This document shows, in pieces, positions 28,388 to 36,577 of a stretch of 64,000 nt of DNA. Position 1 is the stretch's first letter. The number at the start of each line of letters is the position of its first letter. Location: positions 1 to 64,000 of the IMG/VR virus record IMGVR_UViG_3300030107_003232; one strand, given 5' to 3'. The notes beneath the pieces were generated by a model, which saw only the letters and a program-made list of their open reading frames with translations, was not told where the DNA came from and made no database searches. Origin of the DNA: a virus. The position numbers and the translations under genes were made by a program.

Positions 28388-28571
28388 CTGAAAGAATTAA
28401 ACGCTTTACTGCGGATTTATTTCTTATTTCTTCAATTTTTTCTATAGTATAGAGAAGTTCCCTACGGGAACTATAGTAGTTACAGTAATAGATAGAGTAA
28501 GGTAAGGCGCTTTACCAAACATACTATTGAAGAAATTGAAATAATTACAAAGTGGCTCGCAGTATCACACT
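28388..28571. repeat. Inverted-repeat element, copy A
   Basis: This non-coding element lies between the divergent portal and phosphoesterase genes. Nested inverted repeats: outer ACTGCG (28408-28413) with CGCAGT (28558-28563), inner ATTTCTTCAAT (28426-28436) with ATTGAAGAAAT (28526-28536). The interior has a local hairpin AGTTCC/GGAACT (28456-28472) and GGTAAG/CTTTACC (28501-28516). Copy B at 47742-47873 shares both arms, the flank GAAAGAAT and the 12-mer GGCTCGCAGTAT. Possible origin, terminus, insulator or structured RNA. Confidence 0.7.
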
Positions 28572-28626
28572 TTATTTTTTTTGTAAATTGTAAAAACAAT
28601 AGAATTAATTAGTCGTGCCGTAATTA

Positions 28627-28633
28627 TTATAAC
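28627..28633 (+). promoter_or_regulatory. TATA box for the phosphoesterase-terminase operon
   Basis: TTATAAC begins 29 nt before the ATG at 28656. It drives the rightward operon of phosphoesterase, zinc ribbon and terminase, opposite the leftward structural promoter. Confidence 0.6.
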
Positions 28634-28655
28634 ACTCATTACTTAGGGTTATTAT

Positions 28656-30092
28656 ATGGGGAACTACTACTCAGGCGGAACTGAATTAATAGAAAAGTTT
28701 GCTAATGACCGACATTTTGGTTCAACAATGGAATTTGCTGAGTTCTTACATACTATAGAGCCAAAGCGCAGCGTTCAAGCATGGCGCACAGCAATTACCC
28801 GATGGGTTAAGGCTGGTAATGACTTTAGGAACTATGAAGGCATTGAAGATAACACTCTTACTACTACTAAGTCATACTACGATAAAGCCAACGATAACTA
28901 TATTGTAATGTTAGAGATAACAGATGGTATGGTTGTTATTGATGGCGAAAAGCACCGTGCTATGAAAGAGGCATATTCAGATGTGGGCGGTGGCTTAACT
29001 ATTGATGAGATGGCGCGCGAGTTTGAAATGCCCGCTGCTATGATTAGCGAGTATGTAAGGGCGAATAAGTGGAAACATGGTATGCAGCCATTTACTGACG
29101 AAGAAGTGGTTGTGAATACTCTTGATGATATGGTCGAGAAATTCCTTGATATACGCAAGTTAGAGATTCTAAAGAAGGCCGAAAAGAAAAAGTGGCGGCA
29201 AATTGAAAAGGATGCCGAGCAATATACATACTTACGCGAAAGCCTCGCTGATACATTTTTTGAAGTGTTGGCCGACCATAAACCCGCACCTGTAAAAGCG
29301 CGTAAAATGGATATTGGAACGGAGTATGCTGTTGTTATCTCACCTACCGACCTACACTTTGGTAAATACGGATGGGTTGATGAAGTAGGCGAATCATACG
29401 ATATGCAAGAGGCGAGCGATAGAGTTCTTACAAAGACAGAAGAACTAATTGCGAGATTGCCGAGCAAGCCGGATAAATTCTTTGTTGGCGTTGGGTCTGA
29501 TTGGTTCCACGTTGATAACGACATCGGAACTACTACTAAAGGAACAGCGCAAGACATGGCTGGAACTCCCGCGCAGATTCTTATGCAGGGATGCGAGTTA
29601 GCAAGGCAACACATTGACCTTTTGCGAACTGTAAGCGATGTCGAACTTATCTTCATGGGCGGTAATCACGATAGGCATACATCAATTATGCTTATGCTTT
29701 ACTTAGAGGCATACTACAAAGAATGCGAAGATGTATCAGTTGTAGTTAGCCCGCACATCAGACAGTATGTGTCCTACGGTAATAACCTTCTCGGATTTAC
29801 ACACGGCGATGGTAAAGTAATGAACAAACTATCTCCTCTTATGGCGCATGAAGCGCGTAAGGAATGGGGTAATACTGTAAACCACTTATGGTTCCACGGA
29901 CACTTACACCATCAACAAATGCGTGAGATGGGCGGTTGCATAATTGTGCAATTACCGAGTCTTGCTGGTGAAGACCGATACCACAGCCGCAACGGATATT
30001 CGATGAGCCGTGCTGGTTTATCTGCTTATATGATAGACAAAGAGGCAGGTCTTATCGGTAGTTTATTTGCTCCGGTGATACATGATGAATAA
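28656..30092 (+). CDS. Calcineurin-like metallophosphoesterase with N-terminal helix-turn-helix region
   Basis: The 478-residue protein has two parts. Residues about 1-200 are helical with a possible HTH (GLTIDEMAREFEMPAAMISEYVRANKW) and a charged linker. The C-terminal half has all metallophosphoesterase motifs: SPTDLHFGKYG (DxH), GVGSDWFHVDND, FMGGNHDRH (GNHD), FTHGDGK and WFHGHLHHQQ (GHxH). Similar phage proteins lie next to terminases and may act as nucleases or phosphatases on DNA ends. Substrate not evident. Confidence 0.82.
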   Translation: MGNYYSGGTELIEKFANDRHFGSTMEFAEFLHTIEPKRSVQAWRTAITRWVKAGNDFRNYEGIEDNTLTTTKSYYDKANDNYIVMLEITDGMVVIDGEKHRAMKEAYSDVGGGLTIDEMAREFEMPAAMISEYVRANKWKHGMQPFTDEEVVVNTLDDMVEKFLDIRKLEILKKAEKKKWRQIEKDAEQYTYLRESLADTFFEVLADHKPAPVKARKMDIGTEYAVVISPTDLHFGKYGWVDEVGESYDMQEASDRVLTKTEELIARLPSKPDKFFVGVGSDWFHVDNDIGTTTKGTAQDMAGTPAQILMQGCELARQHIDLLRTVSDVELIFMGGNHDRHTSIMLMLYLEAYYKECEDVSVVVSPHIRQYVSYGNNLLGFTHGDGKVMNKLSPLMAHEARKEWGNTVNHLWFHGHLHHQQMREMGGCIIVQLPSLAGEDRYHSRNGYSMSRAGLSAYMIDKEAGLIGSLFAPVIHDE

Positions 30093-30207
30093 ATGGACTG
30101 CGGCTAAGTGTAATTGGTGCGGGTGGGAGGCCCCCCGCATGATGTTATCTAAGGCCGAGTCAAGAGTTTGTCCTCATTGTGGAAAAAAAGAGTTGAGGCC
30201 GATATGA
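30085..30207 (+). CDS. Small zinc-ribbon protein
   Basis: The 40-residue frame MNKWTAAKCNWCGWEAPRM...RVCPHCGKKELRPI has two CxxC knuckles (CNWC, CPHC). It begins inside the end of the phosphoesterase gene and its TGA overlaps the terminase ATG at 30204 (ATGA). This close coupling argues that it is real and that the terminase starts at 30204. Confidence 0.65.
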   Translation: MNKWTAAKCNWCGWEAPRMMLSKAESRVCPHCGKKELRPI

Positions 30208-31709
30208 GTTTTAAGCAAGACTTAGCGATGGAACGGTCGCGTAGGTCGGTTAAGTATTTCTATGAATGGTTGGGCTACACATGGGGAGAGCATATCGAAG
30301 AATGGATGGATATTTACAGCGACCGCAAAGGCGCAGAAGTTCATAGGGTCTGTGTGATTGCACCGAGAGGCCATAGTAAATCAACTACTCTTAGGGTTAA
30401 ACTACTTCATCAATGTCTTTTTGAAAAGTGGAATAACGATAGACCCTTTACCTGCTGGTTAATATCTGCGAGTAAAGACACAGCGATTCGCCGTCTGCAA
30501 GAAATAAGGGATGACCTAAAGCGACACCCGCAGTTATCACGATACCTTGACCCGAAGAAGGGTAATAAAACCGAGATTCACTTTACCAACGGTGCGTGGA
30601 TTATGGCGACATCTGTTGGGTCTGCAATTCGTGGTGAGCATCCCGCGTGCGTAGCATTCGATGATGTGTTGGTTGATTCTGACGAAATGAACCCAAAGGT
30701 TCTGCAACAATGGTTTAGAAAGGCTATCACACCTATGCTTGACCCTAACTCATCTCTCTATGTTGTCGGCACGCCAATGTCTATGACTGACTTATACCAC
30801 ACCGAAATGCTCGATAACTCCACATGGAAAAAGGGAGTTTGGTCTGCGATAAAAAACTATGACGAATGGAAAGCATCGGGTGAAACAATACAACCCGTGC
30901 CGCTGTGGCCCGAACATCGCAGTCTTAACTATCTAATGGAACAGAAGCAAGCGATTGGTGAGTTGGAGTTTGCACAGGAGTTCTTATGCCGCGTGGTTGA
31001 TGACGACTCATCCGTTTTTCCAAACAATCTAATTCGTAAGAATCTCGACTTAGACATTACACTTCAAACAGAAATACTACCTAACAATAGGTATGTTCTC
31101 GGCTTCGACCCATCACAGGGTTTGGGTCAAGACTACACAGTCATTGTGGTTCTTAGACAGGATGAACAGGGCTTCGTGCATTTTGTAAATATGTGGAGAA
31201 GAAATGATTTCCCACCGGACAAGCAAGCAGATATGCTCATCGAGATGTCTAAAAGATATTCAGCGCCTATTGCCGCAGAAGACGTGGGGTTCCAGCAATT
31301 ATATGACGCTCTAATACAACAGAAAGGCGCAGTAGTGGATTACAGACCGAGTAAGGTTAGTAATAGGACACTCAAGCAAGGACTTCTTAACCGTCTGCGT
31401 GTTTGGTTTGAGCGGGAGTTAGTCTGCTTTCCTTACGGCAACGATGAAACACGAAGAATGATTGAGATTATTCTTGACGAACTATCAACACACGCATGGC
31501 GCGATGGCCTTATCGTTGATTTAGGCCGACATAACGACACAGTAATGGCGTTTGCACACGCCATAGACCAATTCACCTACAGGACACCTGATATGCCCGT
31601 TGTAATGAAAACAATGAAGGGCGGAGAATGGATGGGCGGCAGCACACGCGGTTTGCCCCGTCAAAAGTCCGGTGTAGGTGGAAAAGTAATCAATAGGAGA
31701 GGATTTTAA
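30204..31709 (+). CDS. terL: Terminase large subunit
   Basis: The 501-residue packaging motor has both domains. The ATPase shows Walker A-like VCVIAPRGHSKSTT, with an Arg-Gly-His-Ser form common in viral terminases, and Walker B CVAFDDVLV. The C-terminal RNase H-like nuclease shows YVLGFDPSQGLGQDYTVIVVL (first Asp) and LGRHNDTVMAFAHAID (last Asp). Start ATG 30204 (MSFKQDLAMERSR) is preferred to an upstream TTG at 30168 because it overlaps the zinc ribbon stop. The downstream gene begins at its stop (TAATG). Confidence 0.93.
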   Translation: MSFKQDLAMERSRRSVKYFYEWLGYTWGEHIEEWMDIYSDRKGAEVHRVCVIAPRGHSKSTTLRVKLLHQCLFEKWNNDRPFTCWLISASKDTAIRRLQEIRDDLKRHPQLSRYLDPKKGNKTEIHFTNGAWIMATSVGSAIRGEHPACVAFDDVLVDSDEMNPKVLQQWFRKAITPMLDPNSSLYVVGTPMSMTDLYHTEMLDNSTWKKGVWSAIKNYDEWKASGETIQPVPLWPEHRSLNYLMEQKQAIGELEFAQEFLCRVVDDDSSVFPNNLIRKNLDLDITLQTEILPNNRYVLGFDPSQGLGQDYTVIVVLRQDEQGFVHFVNMWRRNDFPPDKQADMLIEMSKRYSAPIAAEDVGFQQLYDALIQQKGAVVDYRPSKVSNRTLKQGLLNRLRVWFERELVCFPYGNDETRRMIEIILDELSTHAWRDGLIVDLGRHNDTVMAFAHAIDQFTYRTPDMPVVMKTMKGGEWMGGSTRGLPRQKSGVGGKVINRRGF

Positions 31710-31957
31710 TGGCCGGACCAATGCCGAGAAAAAAAATGTATAGACATCTAATCGAAAAGTTAATCGCAAATAATTATTTTGACGATTGGAAAGCATCAAC
31801 AGAAGTATGCACGCAAGTTAATGAGAGAGTGCCTGTGCGATGGACCCAACTTAACCCATCAGCAGTTCATAGGATTCTGCGAGAGTATGAATTAGAAGAA
31901 AGGTTCATCTGGAATAACGGAGTAAAAAGTATGCTTCGTGAATGGAAAAAAATTTGA
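31709..31957 (+). CDS. Small hypothetical protein downstream of terminase
   Basis: The 82-residue basic protein (MAGPMPRKKMYRHLIEKLIANNYFDDW) begins in the terminase stop codon (TAATG). It has a helical pattern with ALNPSAVHRIL-type turn (TQLNPSAVHRILREYELEERF), which looks like a winged-helix or HTH DNA-binding fold. Position suggests a packaging accessory protein, possibly the small terminase analogue. No family recognised. Confidence 0.6.
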   Translation: MAGPMPRKKMYRHLIEKLIANNYFDDWKASTEVCTQVNERVPVRWTQLNPSAVHRILREYELEERFIWNNGVKSMLREWKKI

Positions 31958-32099
31958 AAAAAAATTTCTAAAATTCCGTGTGGTGGTGGGCTTCACTCCG
32001 TCGTGCATCAAAGAAATTTATGGCGGCTTAAAATCCAAAAATTCCTATGCTTAGACGTGATTTCAAACCTCTAAGGTAGGTATGCCGCCCAAGAGGGCG

Positions 32100-32121
32100 A
32101 AGGGTGGCCGGAGCCACCCTT
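32100..32121. terminator. Strong hairpin between convergent genes
   Basis: AAGGGTGGC (32100-32108) and GCCACCCTT (32113-32121) form a perfect 9-bp stem with a CGGA loop. It lies between the convergent 31709-31957 and 32141-33004 genes, 20 nt from the latter's stop. It could terminate transcription from both sides or protect RNA 3' ends. Confidence 0.55.
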
Positions 32122-32140
32122 CAAAGGGCTGGAATTGCTA

Positions 32141-33004
32141 TCATAGCATCGGGTTCACCCCGACCCAAGTGGTTGAATTGAATAATTCAATTATCTCCGC
32201 GAAATTTTCAGACCTTGGGTCAACTCCACAGACAGTTAAACCGATTTCGTCAATCTCAGGAATCACGAATCGAATACGGCTTTCATCTCCGTCTTTGATT
32301 GCTGGGCATTCTTTGTCTGCCCAACCGCCCCAACAATTTCGGCGACCACAAGCACACTTGCCGTTGCTCTTGTTGTATCGGTATGCGATAGGTAGCGAGT
32401 TCTTTGAACGCTGGCTCAATGTTCTCAAGTGGCTAATGTATAACTCGCCACGATAGTTCAAGCCGAGCATTGGAACTTTAGCACCTAAGCCAAGACCAAC
32501 ATCAAGTTGAGGCCAATACTGAGGGGCTATGTTTGCGGTGATTACAGGGTTTGAGTAATCAAGCGGATATTCAGCGCCACAGATACCAGCGCGGCGAATT
32601 GGTCTTAGTGGGTGGTAATTACTGACCAAACAGTTTGGAACTCCGCAAGAAGGAGATGTGCAAGCATCTCTAACGCCTTCGGTTGGTGCTGTGTATCGGT
32701 GGTTCACTTCAATATCAGCGGATAGGCTTAGGTTAGTGTTTCGACCTGCTGAGTCAATCCCAAATGAGCGCTGTTGATAGTTAGTCAATTTTGCCGACTG
32801 CTCATATATTGGGTGGCCTGTTGCTGGCTGGGTCTTATTTCCGAGTTTGCCCCTTTGGACTAAGAGAGAAGGCCACCCTTCTTTTCTTAGCCTCTTTGTG
32901 GCGTTGCCTATGGTTGTATAACCATAGGTCGCCATCAATCGCTGTGCAAGTTGCACAACGACGCGTTCGTCATCAATCGTCGTATAGGTTGCTGTTGCCT
33001 CCAT
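32141..33004 (-). CDS. Hypothetical protein with Cys-rich insert
   Basis: The 287-residue protein from ATG 33004 (MEATATYTTIDDERVVVQLAQRLM) is preferred to ATG 33025 because a TATA-like TTTAAGG lies about 31 nt upstream. Residues 1-60 are helical with HTH-like spacing (LAQRLMATYGYTTIGNATKRLRKEGW). Cys clusters (ACTSPSCGVPNCLV; GKCACGRRNCWGGWADKEC) could bind zinc. No family recognised. It is the downstream-most gene of the leftward small-gene region. Confidence 0.65.
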   Translation of the reverse strand: MEATATYTTIDDERVVVQLAQRLMATYGYTTIGNATKRLRKEGWPSLLVQRGKLGNKTQPATGHPIYEQSAKLTNYQQRSFGIDSAGRNTNLSLSADIEVNHRYTAPTEGVRDACTSPSCGVPNCLVSNYHPLRPIRRAGICGAEYPLDYSNPVITANIAPQYWPQLDVGLGLGAKVPMLGLNYRGELYISHLRTLSQRSKNSLPIAYRYNKSNGKCACGRRNCWGGWADKECPAIKDGDESRIRFVIPEIDEIGLTVCGVDPRSENFAEIIELFNSTTWVGVNPML

Positions 33005-33179
33005 ATCCCTACGGGGGTTCAACATCCACCTTAAACATATCGTGATTTTTTGCTGGAATCGCAGGTTTTGAGTGGCCGCCGGACACGTTCTGACGCACTT
33101 TTGACGCGGCGAAATCGCCGTTTTTGGGCTAATTTCGCAGGTGCAATTATGGAAGTCATTTTAGGGGCCACCGCTCTTT

Positions 33180-33221
33180 TACTACAAATTATTCAATACA
33201 AATTATTCAATATAAATTAAA
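33180..33221. repeat. TACTACAAATTA-type repeats (array 1)
   Basis: One exact TACTACAAATTA (33180-33191) is followed by two degenerate copies (AATACAAATTA, AATATAAATTA). It is the leftmost of the arrays and lies 3' of the gene at 33278-33496. Confidence 0.7.
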
Positions 33222-33245
33222 AACAAAAAAAAGAAAATTGCCCCA

Positions 33246-33262
33246 CCGCCAAAAAGCGGCGG
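33246..33262 (-). terminator. Hairpin after gene 33278-33496
   Basis: CCGCC (33246-33250) pairs with GGCGG (33258-33262). On the minus strand the stem is followed by a T-rich run. It lies just after the gene's stop codon. Confidence 0.5.
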
Positions 33263-33277
33263 CGAGGACTTTTTCTT

Positions 33278-33496
33278 TCATTCGTCAATATGCGGGAATT
33301 GTTCCGCTATCTCCGGCTCAACCCATGTTGAACTCAGGCAATCATAACAGGTGATGAGGGTCTTGCCGCCAATAACGGTATCAGTCCTCAACCAATAGTG
33401 AAGCCCTGTCGCATTGAAGCGACTAAGGACAACACCCCTGTTCAGGTCGGGATGCCCGACCAATTTTAGGCACTCAGTTTCAATTATCTCAGTCAT
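33278..33496 (-). CDS. Small hypothetical protein with CxxC
   Basis: The 72-residue protein (MTEIIETECLKLVGHPDLN) starts at ATG 33496, with GGAGG 8 nt before. It ends with a CYDCLSSTWV motif and an acidic tail. One CxxC only. Function unknown; one of the leftward small genes. Confidence 0.6.
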   Translation of the reverse strand: MTEIIETECLKLVGHPDLNRGVVLSRFNATGLHYWLRTDTVIGGKTLITCYDCLSSTWVEPEIAEQFPHIDE

Positions 33497-33535
33497 TCTT
33501 TTTTCCTCCATTTTTTTCTTTAGCCTCGCCCCGCA

Positions 33536-33556
33536 TAGTGGGGCATAGCCCCACTA
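33536..33556. other. Perfect hairpin upstream of gene 33278-33496
   Basis: TAGTGGGGC (33536-33544) and GCCCCACTA (33548-33556) form a 9-bp stem with an ATA loop. It sits 40-60 nt before the start codon, in the likely leader or promoter region; regulatory role possible. Confidence 0.5.
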
Positions 33557-33619
33557 TAGAGGGCATCGCATTTAGACCTGTCGACTCCCTGACCTTACCG
33601 TGCATCATCGGTTTTGTTT

Positions 33620-33792
33620 TACTACAAATTAAATACTACAAATTATTTACATCTATTTACTACAAAATAAAAAATACTACAAATTAAAAATCCAAAAAAC
33701 AAAAATACTACAAATTAAAGAATACAAATCCTGCACGGCTTACACCATAGGATGCGTGCGGAGGATTACTACAAATTAGATACTACAAATCA
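33620..33792. repeat. TACTACAAATTA array 2
   Basis: Five exact TACTACAAATTA copies (for example 33620-33631 and 33634-33645) and variants such as TACTACAAAATA lie between the stop of gene 33790-34050 and the promoter region of gene 33278-33496. On the transcribed (minus) strand this is T-rich, so it may also act as a terminator. Confidence 0.75.
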
Positions 33793-34050
33793 TTCTGCTT
33801 CTATATTGAGAAGTTCAAGGTGCATCAATTTTTCATCAACGACCCAACCCGCATAATCGAAAGTATCGTCGTTGATATAGAAAGGGTCTGATTCGCCCAA
33901 CATCTCAATGAATCTGTTGCGTGGATATTCAACCACAGCGCCAACCACGCCGTCGCCGTTGATGTAGCGCATAAGGGAGGCTATCACCTCATCCTTGCTA
34001 TCCACGGTATCGAATAGAGAGCCGTCAATGAAGACGTTGTAGTTCCCCAT
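33790..34050 (-). CDS. Small acidic hypothetical protein
   Basis: The 86-residue protein starts at ATG 34050 (MGNYNVFIDGSLFDTVDSKDEV), whose ATG overlaps the upstream gene's TGA. It has an alpha/beta pattern with SLMRYINGDGVVGAVVEYPRNRFIEML. No family recognised. Confidence 0.62.
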   Translation of the reverse strand: MGNYNVFIDGSLFDTVDSKDEVIASLMRYINGDGVVGAVVEYPRNRFIEMLGESDPFYINDDTFDYAGWVVDEKLMHLELLNIEAE

Positions 34051-34169
34051 CAAGCCACCCCCGCCGCGCATTCGCAGACGATAAGCACGGCATCTGTGCC
34101 GTTCTCGCCGCCTCCATCATAGAAGTCAATCATCATTAGGGCCTTGTTTGGGTCGCAGTCGCAAGCCAT
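34050..34169 (-). CDS. Very small Cys-rich protein
   Basis: The 39-residue frame MACDCDPNKALMMIDFYDGGGENG...LIVCECAAGVA has two CxC motifs that could bind a metal. Its stop overlaps the next ATG, and a TATA box (TATAATAAG) lies 29 nt before its start with a class I box further upstream. These support it as the first gene of the pair. Confidence 0.6.
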   Translation of the reverse strand: MACDCDPNKALMMIDFYDGGGENGTDAVLIVCECAAGVA

Positions 34170-34221
34170 GATGCTGAGATAGTACCCCCCTTATTATAGT
34201 CTTCGGTCTGCGATGCTGATT

Positions 34222-34316
34222 TACTACAAATTAATTACTACAAATTATTTAGATGTATTTACTACAATTTATTTACTACAAAGTTTTTACTACAAATTAT
34301 TCAAAACTACAAAATT
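34222..34316. repeat. TACTACAAATTA array 3 with promoter box
   Basis: Exact copies at 34222-34233 and nearby, plus variants. The first copy lies 53-64 nt before the ATG at 34169, with TATA at -29, so it is also the candidate promoter box of the 34169 operon. Confidence 0.72.
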
Positions 34317-34321
34317 TGCCC

Positions 34322-34341
34322 CGCCCCAAAAATTTGGGGCG
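34322..34341 (-). terminator. Hairpin after gene 34362-34538
   Basis: CGCCCCAAA (34322-34330) pairs perfectly with TTTGGGGCG (34333-34341). It is just downstream of the minus-strand gene and followed by a T-rich array, fitting a terminator. Confidence 0.55.
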
Positions 34342-34361
34342 AGGACTTGGGCTTTCAGATT

Positions 34362-34538
34362 TCAATATAGTTCGTCAATTGAAGACGAGTAAGTGTAGGA
34401 GTCAAGATTGATTTCAAACACATGGTTTTCGTTATCTTCTGTGAATATGGATACATACATTGTCCTGTCTTGAATCCATACTGCTGTTTTTCGGTCGTCT
34501 ATATCGTCGTCAGTTATGTCGTGCTTGTTGTCCGTCAT
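34362..34538 (-). CDS. Small acidic hypothetical protein
   Basis: The 58-residue frame MTDNKHDITDDDIDDRKTAVWIQDRTMYVSIFTEDNENHVFEINLD... looks like a small beta-rich domain after an acidic start. TATA-like CTATAAG lies about 27 nt upstream of ATG 34538, and the class I box at 34582-34593 is at -44 to -55. Promoter, frame and terminator are all in place. Confidence 0.62.
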   Translation of the reverse strand: MTDNKHDITDDDIDDRKTAVWIQDRTMYVSIFTEDNENHVFEINLDSYTYSSSIDELY

Positions 34539-34581
34539 ATTAGTTGCTCGTCATGGTCGGCTTATAGTCTTTGTGTTTCCT

Positions 34582-34682
34582 TACTACAAATTATTTACTA
34601 CAATTTATCTAATACAAATTAATTACTACAAATTATTCACTACAAAAAAAGAAAAAATACTACAAATTAAAAAATACAAAAA
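34582..34682. repeat. TACTACAAATTA array 4 with promoter box
   Basis: Three exact copies plus variants. The copy at 34582-34593 lies 44-55 nt before ATG 34538. The array also follows the hairpin downstream of gene 34727-34900. Confidence 0.72.
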
Positions 34683-34687
34683 AGTTC

Positions 34688-34717
34688 GGGGAGGTAGGAG
34701 TTCGACCCCTACCCCCC
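34688..34717 (-). terminator. GC-rich hairpin after gene 34727-34900
   Basis: GGGGAGGTAGG pairs with CCCTACCCCC around a TTCGA loop. It lies 10 nt after the minus-strand stop codon and before a T-rich stretch. Confidence 0.5.
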
Positions 34718-34726
34718 TTTACGTAA

Positions 34727-34900
34727 TCATGCCTCATCGCATTCGGGGCATATATCCCCTTCTTTCCATGTATAGTTCGGGTGTAAGATTTGGTTTCCGT
34801 CATCAAGATGAACTAAATACACTATTGATTTGTTGCATATACTACACGGGTTAATAGTTCCGTATTTCCACATCATCAAATTAAACAGCAACTCGTTCAT
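34727..34900 (-). CDS. Small zinc-finger protein
   Basis: The 57-residue frame MNELLFNLMMWKYGTINPCSICNKSIVYLVH...GDICPECDEA has two CxxC pairs (CSIC, CPEC). GGCGGTGAG precedes ATG 34900, 11 nt after the upstream stop. It is the last gene of the 35675-34727 operon. Confidence 0.65.
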   Translation of the reverse strand: MNELLFNLMMWKYGTINPCSICNKSIVYLVHLDDGNQILHPNYTWKEGDICPECDEA

Positions 34901-34911
34901 TTTCTCACCGC

Positions 34912-35163
34912 CTAATAATACCGTTCTTCATCGTATAGTAAATCCCAATCGTGATGCGTGCGCGGCTCTTTGTAGGCCGAGCAATTGCGACAAGTCCAAC
35001 AGGGGAAATGCTCTTTGGTTTCAAAACCTGTTTCGCCGACCCAATCCCACTCAACGCTCGTTTCCCATGAGTGTTTGTGGTCTGCACAATAGGCTTTTAC
35101 GTCATAGATAACCTTCCACGACACGCCCTCATTATCCGTGTAAATGTGTTGTTTCTCGACCAT
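34912..35163 (-). CDS. Zinc-binding hypothetical protein
   Basis: The 83-residue protein MVEKQHIYTDNEGVSWKVIYDVKAYCADHKHSWETS has a Cys/His pattern (YCADHKH, HFPCWTCRNCSAYKEP) that could form a treble-clef or zinc ribbon. Many aromatic residues follow. It is translationally linked to neighbours in one operon. No family recognised. Confidence 0.65.
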   Translation of the reverse strand: MVEKQHIYTDNEGVSWKVIYDVKAYCADHKHSWETSVEWDWVGETGFETKEHFPCWTCRNCSAYKEPRTHHDWDLLYDEERYY

Positions 35164-35174
35164 GTTCTCACCTC

Positions 35175-35675
35175 CTAATAGTAAGGGCGGAATAGCCCCT
35201 CGGATGGGTAGTATGTCCGGTAGCCGTCTGCATCGGTTGAGAAGTCATGGAAGCCGCATTCAGCCGCCATTAACGCAATATCTGCGTTGCGCTCCTCTCT
35301 CTCCCTATTAACGCGGTAATTGCGCGCATACTCGCGCTGCTTACGGTTCCTATGCTCTCTCAAGACTTCATCGTAAGAGAAGCCGTTAGCATAGCACCAT
35401 AGCCACTCTTTAGCCTGTCTGAGCGTATATACTTCAGATGTTTTGATGGAGCCTGTGTAACCGCCCTTTTGCGGGCCTTTTATGCGGAGATAATAACCCC
35501 CATGTTTACCCGCTATTTTCGCATAACCCCTCTTAGTGGTGTCGGATTTACCCGCCACCTTTGCGCGCGCATACGCGGCCGCAAGGCTCATTTTTTCTTC
35601 GCTTTCAACTTCTGCTGGTCCTGTTAGAAGTAGGGGCAACAGAACCCCTACAAGTAGCAATATGCCTACCTCCAT
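35175..35675 (-). CDS. Secreted or membrane protein with AP2/integrase-like DNA-binding-type repeat
   Basis: The 166-residue protein from ATG 35675 (MEVGILLLVGVLLPLLLTGPAEV) has a hydrophobic N-terminus. A basic domain follows with KRGYAKIAGKHGGYYLRIKGPQKGGYTGSIKTSEVYTLRQAKEW, a three-strand pattern like AP2 or arm-type domains. A Tyr/Arg-rich end closes it. A signal peptide before a DNA-binding-like fold is odd. TTCTTATAC is at -30 and a class I box at -44 to -55. Confidence 0.55.
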   Translation of the reverse strand: MEVGILLLVGVLLPLLLTGPAEVESEEKMSLAAAYARAKVAGKSDTTKRGYAKIAGKHGGYYLRIKGPQKGGYTGSIKTSEVYTLRQAKEWLWCYANGFSYDEVLREHRNRKQREYARNYRVNREREERNADIALMAAECGFHDFSTDADGYRTYYPSEGLFRPYY

Positions 35676-35718
35676 ACGTCGGCGTAGGTCGTTCAAGTAT
35701 AAGAAGGCATCGTCAATT

Positions 35719-35967
35719 TAATTTGTAGTATTTGTTTTGTAGTAAGCAGACGAGCGAAGCGATTTTACTACAAATTATTTACTACAATTTATTCTCGGTT
35801 TACTACAAATTAATTACTACAAATTAAAAACTTACTACAAATTAAAAACTACAAAATAAAAAAGAATCCAAAAAATACTACAAATGATTTACTACAAATA
35901 CGGGCGCGGAGGGGATTTACCCCCCCGCCCCTTACGTATCACCCTACTACAAAGAATTTACTACAAA
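35719..35967. repeat. TACTACAAATTA array 5 with promoter box
   Basis: A reverse-oriented TAATTTGTAGTA (35719-35730) lies at -44 to -55 before ATG 35675. About four exact forward copies follow. A GC-rich hairpin (about 35903-35932) lies within the array, after gene 35968-36270. Confidence 0.72.
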
Positions 35968-36270
35968 TCACGCATAATTTTCTGCGTTGTGTACGATTTG
36001 CATTTTCGCCATTGATAGAATACACGACATAATCATGGGAACTTTAGCGCGTCGTGTGTTGCGCGCGATGCCCCACTCTCGCTTGATTGTAGCAATAGCA
36101 CCGTTGCCTTTGTTTGTAACCCTCATATTGGGCCACCGTGCTTCTTGCTCAACCATAGTGTGTATAAGCGAATAGCGCGCTGCTACGGTGTTTCCCTTGC
36201 TTGCTGCATCAACTACCATATCAACCGCCTTTCGCACACCATATACGCCGTCATTGAACTGCTGGCTCAA
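35968..36270 (-). CDS. Hypothetical protein, start uncertain
   Basis: The frame from TTG 36270 encodes 100 residues (MSQQFNDGVYGVRKAVDMVVDAASKGNTV), with a mainly helical middle and IATIKREWGIARNTRRAK, a possible HTH. In the same frame open sequence continues upstream with DFASPCGQGLCCTVEYEGKELVL, to about 36363, without an ATG, GTG or TTG. The promoter (TTCATAAG at 36383-36392, box 36404-36415) predicts a start near 36361-36363, where the in-frame codon is ATT. A non-standard start is possible. Confidence 0.5.
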   Translation of the reverse strand: MSQQFNDGVYGVRKAVDMVVDAASKGNTVAARYSLIHTMVEQEARWPNMRVTNKGNGAIATIKREWGIARNTRRAKVPMIMSCILSMAKMQIVHNAENYA

Positions 36271-36403
36271 TACGAGTTCTTTACCCTCGTATTCAACCGT
36301 ACAACATAGACCTTGACCGCATGGGCTCGCAAAATCAGTTATCTTCAGCCTCTCACCTCCAATCCTGCCTACTCCTGTTCTGCTTATGAACCCATCGTTA
36401 ATT

Positions 36404-36575
36404 TAATTTGTAGTAGGTATGATTCTTTTTACTACAAATTATTTTTACAGCACTAACTTAATACAAATTATTTACTACAAATTATTTACTACAAATTATT
36501 TACTACAAAAGAAAAAAACAAAAATACCATAAAACAAAAACTACAAAAAATACTACAACTCAAAAACTACAAACA
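36404..36575. repeat. TACTACAAATTA array 6 with promoter box
   Basis: A reverse-oriented box (36404-36415) lies just upstream of TTCATAAG. Three exact forward copies (about 36430, 36473, 36487) and several variants follow. The 307-nt gap between genes 35968-36270 and 36578-36784 holds this array and the promoter, and nothing else recognisable. Confidence 0.72.
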
Positions 36576-36577
36576 TT

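Noticed and set aside
28898-29656. 252-codon minus-strand frame within the phosphoesterase gene
   Set aside because: It is antisense to a well-supported gene with clear catalytic motifs and has Ser/Arg-rich low-complexity content.
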